Source of the DNA: Myxococcota bacterium
GTDB lineage: Bacteria; Myxococcota_A; UBA796; UBA2385
Length of the DNA: 64,000 nucleotides
Direction of reading: 5' to 3'
NCBI GenBank assembly: GCA_023150805.1
Contig: JAKLKF010000005.1
Location: 1 to 64,000, forward strand
The notes under the pieces were generated by a model. That model was not told where the DNA came from. It did not search any database and saw only the letters and a list, made by a program, of their open reading frames with translations. This document shows, piece after piece, positions 50,990 through 61,064 of the stretch; positions within the stretch are counted from its first letter, which is position 1; each line of letters starts with the position of its first letter. A program made the translations under genes and the position numbers.

Positions 50990-53719
50990 ATGGCCCACCG
51001 CTCCTCGTCCAGCCTGACCGGCGCCTGCCAGGTCGCCATGGAGGCCCGCTGCGGTGGGCTCCTGCTCGCCCACGCCGGCGCGGAGGGCCGCGCCTTCCCC
51101 GAGCCGGGGGCTCCCCCCTCCTACGCGCCCGACCGCGGCTTCGACATCGGCCAGATCCGCGTGGCGCTGACCGTGGCGCCGGCCGAGGGCACGCTGGCCG
51201 GCGTCGCCGAGGTCGACGTCCTGCCCCTGCCGGGCGGGCTCGGGGCCGTGGCGCTGGACCTGGACGACGTCGTGGTGGACGAGGTGACCGACGCCGCGGG
51301 CGGCGCGCTCTCCTACCGCTACGGCGACGGCCGGCTGGTGGTGAAGGGCCTGCCCGCGCAGGGCGGCACCGTGCGCGTGCGCTACCACGGCCGCCCGATC
51401 CGCGGGTTGTACTTCACCGGCCCCAACGCCGCGCACCCCGACCGGCAGCCCATGGCCTGGACCCAGTGCCAGGACGAGGACGCGCACTACTTCGTGCCCT
51501 GCCTGGACCAGCCGGGGATCAAGCACCCCTGGCGGGTCACCGTCACGGTCGCTGCCCCGGACGCGGCGGAGTGGACGGTGGTCGGCAACGGCAGCCTGGC
51601 CCGCCGCGACGGCGCCACCTGGACCTGGGACCAGCCCGAGGCGATCCCCGCCTACCTGCTGACCGTGGTCGTCGCGAAGATGCTGGTGGTGCAGGACCAG
51701 CCCGGCGACGGCCGGCCGGTGCGCTACCTGGTGCCCGCCGTCGACGTCTCCGGCCAGCCCGCGGACGAGGCCCAGGTGCGGCGGATCTTCGGCCGCACGC
51801 CCGCGATGATGGACTTCCTGGCCGCCCGGCTGGGCGTGCCCTACCCCTGGCCCCGCTACGACCAGGTCATCGTGCACGACTTCATCTTCGGCGGCATGGA
51901 GAACGTCGCGGCGACCACGCTGACCGACGTGATGCTGACCGACGACCGCGCCGCCCTGGACAACCCCTGGGACGACCTGGTGGTGCACGAGCTGATGCAC
52001 CAGTGGTTCGGCGACCTGGTCACCTGCCAGGACTGGAGCCAGGGCTGGCTGAACGAGGGCTGGGCGACCTACAGCGAGCAGCTCTGGAAGGCGCACGCCG
52101 AGGGCCAGGACGAGGGCGACCTGCACGGCTGGCACGCGCTGGCCAACTACCTGGCCGAGGACGGCGGCCGCTACCGCCGCGCCATCGTCAGCTACCGCTT
52201 CCGCGAGCCCATCGACGTCTTCGACCGGCACCTCTACGAGAAGGGCTCGCTGGTGCTGCGCACCCTGCGGGCCGAGCTGGGCGAGGCGGCCTTCTGGGTC
52301 GGCGTGACGGCCTACCTGCGGACCCACGCCCATGGTCCGGTCCACACCCGCGACTTCCAGCGGGCGATGGAGCGGGCCAGCGGCCGCAACCTGGACCGCT
52401 TCTTCCAGCAGTGGGTGCTGGGCGCGGGGCACCCGACGCTCAAGGTCAAGCTGGCGCACGAGGACGGGCTGCTCACCATCAAGGTGGACCAGGCCCAGGC
52501 CGCGGGCACCGTGGCCGACGACCCCGAGCAGGTGGTCGCCGAGGCCTTCGCCTTCACCCTGCCGGTCGCGGTCGTGCACCGCGACGCCGCCGGCGTCGAG
52601 ACCGTGCAGCGCCACCGCCTGCCGGTCAAGACCCGCGCCGCCGGCTTCACGCTGCCCTGCGCCGAGGCGCCGACCCGGGTCGAGGTCGATCCCGGCCTGG
52701 ACCTGCTGTCGGATCTCTCGGTCGACGGGCCGCGGGACTGGCTCATCGCCTCGCTGTCGGGCGACTCGGGCGCCGTGGGGCGCATCCGCGCCGCCAGGGC
52801 CCTGGCCAAGGAGGGCAGCCCCATCGCGATCCGCGCCCTGTGCGCCGCGCTGGCCGCCGAGCCCTGCTGGGGCGTGCGCACCGAGCTGGCGGCCCTGCTG
52901 GGCACCCACGGCGGCCCCGAGGCCCGCGCGGCCCTGCTGCTGGCCCTGGGCGAGGCCGACCCGCGCGTGCGGCGCGCCGTGGTCGAGGCCCTGGCCCCGC
53001 TTCGCCAGCCCGAGGTGGCGGCGGCCCTGGTCAAGGTCGCCCGCGAGGGCGATCCGAGCGTCCAGGTCGAGGGCGCGGCCCTGGTCGCCCTGGGCGGGAT
53101 CGTCGCCCAGCTCGACGTGGCCGATCCCTCGCTGGGCACCGAGCTGCAGGCCGACGAGCTGGTCGCCCTGCTGCGCGAGGCCCTGCACCGCCCGGCCTGG
53201 GCGGACGTGCTGACCCAGCGGGCGCTGGACGGCCTGTCGCGGACCCGCCGGGCCGAGGTGCTCGACCTGCTGATCGAGCACACGGGGGAGCGCTTCCCCG
53301 ACCGGGTGCGGGCCACGGCCGCCCAGGGCCTGGGCCGGCTGGCCGAGGCGGTGAGCGAGGCGCGCAAGGCGGCGGTGGACCGGCTGGTCGACCTGGCCCG
53401 GAACGCCTCCTGGCGGGTCCGCTACTTCTCGCTGCAGGCGCTGGGCGGCTGCCGCGATCCCCGCGCCCTGGGCCCGCTGCACGAGCTCCACCAGACCGCG
53501 CTGGAGGGCCGCCTGCGCCGCACCGCCTTCGAGAGCGCGGCGCGCCTGGGCCGGGACGCCGCCGACCCGGTCGCCGGCCTGCGCGACCAGCTCGAGAAGC
53601 TGCGGGACGAGGGGCGCACCCTGCGGGAGCGGCTGGACAAGCTCGAGGGCAAGACCGGCGCGGCCCCCGCGACCGAGGCCGGGGCCGGGTCGACGCCGGC
53701 CGCGGGCGGCGAGACCTGA
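50990..53719 (+). CDS. M1-family aminopeptidase with HEAT-like C-terminal domain
   Basis: A 909-residue zinc aminopeptidase. The exopeptidase motif GGMEN (IFGGMENVAATT) and zinc site H333-ELM-H337...E356 (VHELMHQWFGD, LNEGWATYSEQLW) are intact. N-terminal beta domain about 50-240. From about 590 the C-terminal half contains HEAT-like helical repeats (RAARALAKEGSPIAIRALCA, RRAVVEALAPLRQPEVAAAL, RYFSLQALGGCRDPRALGPL) rather than the standard ERAP domain. No signal peptide is clear. The stop CTGA overlaps the next gene's putative CTG start. Confidence 0.93.
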   Translation: MAHRSSSSLTGACQVAMEARCGGLLLAHAGAEGRAFPEPGAPPSYAPDRGFDIGQIRVALTVAPAEGTLAGVAEVDVLPLPGGLGAVALDLDDVVVDEVTDAAGGALSYRYGDGRLVVKGLPAQGGTVRVRYHGRPIRGLYFTGPNAAHPDRQPMAWTQCQDEDAHYFVPCLDQPGIKHPWRVTVTVAAPDAAEWTVVGNGSLARRDGATWTWDQPEAIPAYLLTVVVAKMLVVQDQPGDGRPVRYLVPAVDVSGQPADEAQVRRIFGRTPAMMDFLAARLGVPYPWPRYDQVIVHDFIFGGMENVAATTLTDVMLTDDRAALDNPWDDLVVHELMHQWFGDLVTCQDWSQGWLNEGWATYSEQLWKAHAEGQDEGDLHGWHALANYLAEDGGRYRRAIVSYRFREPIDVFDRHLYEKGSLVLRTLRAELGEAAFWVGVTAYLRTHAHGPVHTRDFQRAMERASGRNLDRFFQQWVLGAGHPTLKVKLAHEDGLLTIKVDQAQAAGTVADDPEQVVAEAFAFTLPVAVVHRDAAGVETVQRHRLPVKTRAAGFTLPCAEAPTRVEVDPGLDLLSDLSVDGPRDWLIASLSGDSGAVGRIRAARALAKEGSPIAIRALCAALAAEPCWGVRTELAALLGTHGGPEARAALLLALGEADPRVRRAVVEALAPLRQPEVAAALVKVAREGDPSVQVEGAALVALGGIVAQLDVADPSLGTELQADELVALLREALHRPAWADVLTQRALDGLSRTRRAEVLDLLIEHTGERFPDRVRATAAQGLGRLAEAVSEARKAAVDRLVDLARNASWRVRYFSLQALGGCRDPRALGPLHELHQTALEGRLRRTAFESAARLGRDAADPVAGLRDQLEKLRDEGRTLRERLDKLEGKTGAAPATEAGAGSTPAAGGET

Positions 53720-55224
53720 TCCCGTCGGCGCTGGCCCTGCTCGGCCTGCTGGCCTGCGCGCCCAAGAGCGGCGGCGCGCCGGCCGGGGGCTCTGACGGCG
53801 GCGGGCCCGACGGCGGCGACAGCGACGGGGGCAGCCCGGACAGCGGCCAGGCCGACGGCGGCCCGGACAGCGGCAGCCCCGACGGCGGCAGCCCCGACGG
53901 CGGCGGCGACGCCGGCGGCGACGCTGGCGGGGCCGATGGGGGCGACGAGGGGGTGGACGTGGGCGGCCTGGTGGCCTTCGTCGGGCCGGTGGAGTCCGAG
54001 CTGGGCAGCGCGCTGGGCGGCGGCGCGCTCGGCCCGGTCGCCCAGGGACGGGTGGCCCTGGGCGCGCCCGCGGCCGAGGCGGGGGCCGGGCGGGTGGAGC
54101 TGTGGGGCCCGGACGGAGACGCCTGGGCGCTGGCCGGCGCGTGGGTCGGGCGGGCGGAGGACGACGCGGCCGGCGCCGCTCTGGTGGTGGGGGATCTCGA
54201 CGGCGACGGCCTCGCCGACCTGGCGGTGGGCTCGCGACGCGCCGACACGGGCGGCGAGGACGCGGGGCTGGTGGACCTCCTCTTCGGCCCGCTGACGGGC
54301 GACGGGTCCCTCGCCCTGGCCGACGCCACCTGGGCTGGGGCCCAGGCGGGGGACTTCGCCGGGGGGGCCCTGGCCCTGGTGGACACCGACGGCCTGGGCG
54401 GGCGGGGGCTGCTCGTCGGGGCCGGCCAGGTCGATGGCCCGGCTGGCGTCGACTGCGGCGGCGCCTGGCTCCTCGCGCTCCCCCTGGCCGCGGGCGTCCT
54501 CGACGAGGTGACGCCGATGGCGCGGATCACCGGGCCGGCCCCGGGGGCCCTGGCCGGCACCGCGCTGGCGGCCGGGGACCTGGACGGCGACGGCCTGGCC
54601 GAGGTCGTGCTGGGCGCCTTCGGGTGGGAGGGCTTCGCCGGCGGGGCCTGGGTGGCCGAGGGCCCGGTGCAAGGCGAGGTCTCCCTGGAGGTCGCGCCGC
54701 GGGCCTGGCTGCTGGGCGAGGCGTCCTTCGACCTGGCCGGCCAGGCCGTGGCCATCGGCGACCTGGACGGCGACGGGGCGGGCGAGCTGGTCGTCTCGGT
54801 GCCCGGACAGGACGGCGCCGGCTCGCTGGGGGGGGCCGAGGCGGGCGTGGTGCTGGTCTTCCCCGATCCGCGCGGGGCCCTGTCCGCCGCGGAGGCGGCC
54901 GGCGCGCTGTGGGGCACCTCCTATGCCCGGGCAGGCTGGGACCTGTCGGCGGCCGGCGACCTGGACGACGACGGGCACGGCGACCTGGTGGTGGGCGCTC
55001 CGGGCGAGGAGGACGCGGCGGGCGGTGCCTGGCTCGTCTCGGGCCCCGTCGAGGGGGTGCGCGCGTTGGACCCGTCGCGGGATCTGCGCGCCGCGGGCGC
55101 GCCGGTCGGCGCGGGCCTGGGGGACGCGGTCGCCGGACCGGGGGACCTGACCGGGGACGGCCGGCCCGACCTGCTGCTGGGCGCGCCGGGGGCCGCGACC
55201 GCCTGGCTGTGGCCGGGCGACTGA
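53716..55224 (+). CDS. FG-GAP repeat lipoprotein (probable CTG start)
   Basis: A 502-residue lipoprotein. A CTG at 53716 overlapping the M1 stop gives a compact lipoprotein signal (LIPSALALLGLLAC). The upstream in-frame codons are all Gly/Arg/Asp with no ATG, GTG or TTG nearby, so a CTG start is the best reading. A Gly/Asp/Ser linker (about 25-75) leads into seven FG-GAP-like repeats (VVGDLDGDGLADLAVGS, AAGDLDGDGLAEVVLGA, AIGDLDGDGAGELVVSV), a predicted Ca2+-binding propeller on the cell surface. Annotation pipelines may miss it because of the start codon. Confidence 0.72.
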   Translation: MIPSALALLGLLACAPKSGGAPAGGSDGGGPDGGDSDGGSPDSGQADGGPDSGSPDGGSPDGGGDAGGDAGGADGGDEGVDVGGLVAFVGPVESELGSALGGGALGPVAQGRVALGAPAAEAGAGRVELWGPDGDAWALAGAWVGRAEDDAAGAALVVGDLDGDGLADLAVGSRRADTGGEDAGLVDLLFGPLTGDGSLALADATWAGAQAGDFAGGALALVDTDGLGGRGLLVGAGQVDGPAGVDCGGAWLLALPLAAGVLDEVTPMARITGPAPGALAGTALAAGDLDGDGLAEVVLGAFGWEGFAGGAWVAEGPVQGEVSLEVAPRAWLLGEASFDLAGQAVAIGDLDGDGAGELVVSVPGQDGAGSLGGAEAGVVLVFPDPRGALSAAEAAGALWGTSYARAGWDLSAAGDLDDDGHGDLVVGAPGEEDAAGGAWLVSGPVEGVRALDPSRDLRAAGAPVGAGLGDAVAGPGDLTGDGRPDLLLGAPGAATAWLWPGD

Positions 55225-55234
55225 AGGAGGCGAG

Positions 55235-56086
55235 ATGGACACGCAGCTCCAGGACCAGACGGTCCTCATCACGGGCGCCAGCGGCGGCATCGGGCGGGCG
55301 CTGGCCCGGGTCTTCGGGGGCGAGGGCGCGCGGCTGGTGCTGCACGCCGGCAGCCGCCCCGACGAGCTGGCCGCCTGGACGGCCAGCCAGCCGTGGGCCG
55401 ACCGCGCCATCTGCGTGCAGGCCGACGTGCGGGACCCCGACGCGGTCGCGGGCGCGTTCCGGCAAGGCGAGGCCCGCTTCGGGCGCATCGACGTGGCCGT
55501 CGCCAACGCCGGCCGCTGGCCGCCCGCCGACCAGCGCCTGCACCAGGCGCCGGTGGACCGGATCCGGGAGACGGTCGAGATCAACCTGCTCGGCGCCGCC
55601 TGGACCGCGCGCGCCTGGATGGACGGCCTGTCCCGCCATGGCCCCCGCCCCGACGGCCTGGGCGCCTCGCTCTGCTTCATCGGCAGCACCGCCGGCCGCT
55701 TCGGCGAGGCCGGCCACGCCGACTACAGCCTGTCCAAGGCCGGCCTGTACGGCCTGGTGCGCAGCCTGAAGAACGAGGTGGTCCACCTGGACCCCTTCGC
55801 GCGGGTCCACATGGTGGAGCCCGGCTGGACCGTGACCGAGATGGCGCGGGAGGCGCTGGACCAGGCGGGCACCATCACGCGGGTCACGCGGACCATGCCC
55901 CTGCGCCAGCTCGCGCGCGCCGCCGACATCGCGCGCGCCGTCGCCTTCCTGTGCAGCCCGGCGCTGGCCCGGCACATCTCGGGCGAGGTGCTGACGGTGG
56001 CCGGGGGCATGGAGGGCCGCGTGCAGTGGGCGCCCGAGGACATCGACGAGGCGGCGGTGCGGACCCGGGCCCGGGAGGGCGGTTGA
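55235..56086 (+). CDS. Short-chain dehydrogenase/reductase
   Basis: A 283-residue classical SDR. Cofactor motif TGASGGIG (13-20), NAG (91-93), catalytic Ser151, Tyr164 and Lys168 (GSTAGRFGEAGHADYSLSK), and the substrate-loop PGWTVTEMAREAL. AAGGAGG 4 bp before the ATG is the strongest ribosome-binding site in this part of the window. Together with PlsX downstream (58 bp) a lipid or 3-oxoacyl reductase role is possible, but residues do not fix the substrate. Confidence 0.92.
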   Translation: MDTQLQDQTVLITGASGGIGRALARVFGGEGARLVLHAGSRPDELAAWTASQPWADRAICVQADVRDPDAVAGAFRQGEARFGRIDVAVANAGRWPPADQRLHQAPVDRIRETVEINLLGAAWTARAWMDGLSRHGPRPDGLGASLCFIGSTAGRFGEAGHADYSLSKAGLYGLVRSLKNEVVHLDPFARVHMVEPGWTVTEMAREALDQAGTITRVTRTMPLRQLARAADIARAVAFLCSPALARHISGEVLTVAGGMEGRVQWAPEDIDEAAVRTRAREGG

Positions 56087-56144
56087 GCCGGCGGTGGGGC
56101 ACCACGGGGTACGGCTGGGGTAGCCTGCGGGGGGAGGAGCACGC

Positions 56145-57190
56145 ATGAGCCCTGGCCTGGAGCGACCGGTCCGCGTGGCGCTGGACGCCATGGGGGGCGA
56201 CGAGGGGCTGGCCGCCGCCGTCGAGGGCGCCGCCCGCCTGACCACCGAGGACCGCCCGGTCCAGGTGCTGCTGGTCGGCGACGAGCCGCAGCTCAGCGCC
56301 GCCCTGGCCCAGCAGCGCTACGACCCGGCCTGGCTGCAGCTCGTGCACGCCCATGACTGGGTGCGCCAGGACGAGAAGCCCCACGAGGCCCTGGAGCGGC
56401 GGCCCCAGGCCAGCATCCACGTCGCCGCCGACCTGGTGAAGCAGGGGCACGCCGACGCCCTGGTCAGCGCGGGCAACACGGGCTGCACCGTGCTGGCCGC
56501 CAGCCAGCGCTTCGAGCGCCTGCCGGGGATCCGCCGGGCCGCGCTGGCCAGCGTGTACCCGACCGAGCAGCGCCACGGCGAGCGGGGGGACCCCTTCGCG
56601 CTCATGCTCGACGTGGGCGCCACGTTGAACGCCAGCGCCGAGGACCTGGTCGGCTTCGCGGTGATGGGCAGCGCGTATGCGCGCATCATCTCGGACAACC
56701 CGGCGCCCCGGGTCGCCCTGCTCAGCAACGGCACCGAGCCGACCAAGGGCACGCCGGCCATCATCGCCGCCCACCAGGTGCTGGCCGGGATGCGGTCGGT
56801 CAACTTCGCCGGCAACGTCGAGGGCCTGGACATCCCGCGCGGCTCGGTCGACGTGATCGTGACCGAGGGCTTCCTGGGCAACGTCGTGCTCAAGATGCTG
56901 GAGGGGGTCTCCGAGGTGGTCGTCGACCTGGCGCGCGACGCCTACGCCCGGAAGTTCCTGTACCGGATGGGGCTGACGATGCTCTCGCAGGGCATCCGCC
57001 AGCTGCGCACCATGACGGACTGGAAGCAGTACGGCGGCGCCCCGCTGCTGGGCCTGGACCACGTCGTCATCAAGGCGCACGGCCGCAGCAACGCCCGCGC
57101 CTTCCGCAACGCCGTCAAGGTGGCGGCCAAGGCGGTGGACCGCGACCTCGCGGGGCAGATCCGGGCCGGCATGTCGCCTCCGGGGGCCGG

Positions 57191-57212
<22 letters not shown>
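56145..57212 (+). CDS. plsX: Phosphate acyltransferase PlsX
   Basis: A 355-residue PlsX, which converts acyl-ACP to acyl-phosphate for phospholipid synthesis. Family landmarks: RVALDAMGGDEG at the start, SAGNTGCTVLAA, FALMLDVGATLNA, RVALLSNGTEPTKGTP, VNFAGNVEGLDIPRG, VDVIVTEGFLGNVVLK, LLGLDHVVIKAHGRSN. Usual length. It is not next to rpmF/fabH here; the SDR upstream is the only possible lipid partner. The last 22 bp overlap the convergent regulator gene. Confidence 0.95.
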
Positions 57213-58570
<1,358 letters not shown>

Positions 58571-58605
58571 GCCGGGCCCCGGTCAGGCCGCGGAGCGGGC
58601 AAGGC

Positions 58606-58995
58606 TCAGTCCTCCTCCTCGCCCATCTCCTCGCCTTCCTCGTCGTCCTCGCCGGGGCCGTCCTCCTCGTCCTCGCCGTCCTCGTCGTCGAAGTCGTCGT
58701 CGTCGTCGTCGTCGCTGACGCCCACGTCGTCGTCGGCGTCGTCGTCCATCCAGCGCTCCTCCTCCTCGTCCTCCTCCTCGTCGTCGTCGATGTCGGCCGA
58801 GCCATCCCAGCCCACGGCCTCGACCATGTCGCTCTTGAGCTCCCAGTAGTTGATGCCCTCCTCGCGGCAGAGCTCCTTGAGCGTCATGGCCATCACCTCG
58901 TCGGTGACCTCGACGCCGTAGTTCTCGAAGACCTCGTCGACCTCGGGGTGCTCTTCCATCAGGTCGAGGATGCGCATGCGGGCATGGATCGCCAC
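58606..58995 (-). CDS. DUF1858-like small protein with hyperacidic tail
   Basis: A 129-residue protein. The N-terminal about 62 residues (RMRILDLMEEHPEVDEVFEN, VTDEVMAMTLKELCREEGI) resemble the ScdA/DUF1858 fold, but its usual GMHC-type cysteine motif is absent (only one Cys). The remaining about 65 residues are almost entirely Asp/Glu (DDDDDDDFDDEDGEDEEDGP). Such tails can bind cations or basic partners. The GTG at 58995 has AGGAG 8 bp upstream. The tail's base composition (gac/gag repeats) is normal coding use, not a spurious shadow. Confidence 0.65.
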   Translation of the reverse strand: MAIHARMRILDLMEEHPEVDEVFENYGVEVTDEVMAMTLKELCREEGINYWELKSDMVEAVGWDGSADIDDDEEEDEEEERWMDDDADDDVGVSDDDDDDDFDDEDGEDEEDGPGEDDEEGEEMGEEED

Positions 58996-59138
58996 GGGGG
59001 AACTCCTGGGTGCCGGCCGGGCCGGCGAGGGGGGTGCCGGCGGTGCCGGTCAGGGGGAAGCCGTCGCCCAAGCAACGCGCGTGCCAGGCCGATGGAGGCC
59101 TGGAGGCGGTCGAGAGGGGGTGGGTGGGGCGGTTTGCC

Positions 59139-59171
59139 GTAGCGAAATGCATCGGTGGGGCATTTCGCTAC
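59139..59171. other. Perfect 12-bp inverted repeat (AT-rich hairpin)
   Basis: GTAGCGAAATGC (59139-59150) and GCATTTCGCTAC (59160-59171) pair perfectly around a 9-bp loop. It stands between the 3' end of the ABC exporter gene and the start of the acidic-tailed gene. There is no downstream T-run for either strand, so it is not a classic terminator; it could be an operator or a Rho-assisted terminator. Confidence 0.6.
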
Positions 59172-59182
59172 AGTTGCCGTGA

Positions 59183-61018
<1,836 letters not shown>

Positions 61019-61064
61019 GGGCGGAGCCTAAGCGCCGCCCGGCCCGAGGCCAGCGGGGGGGGCC

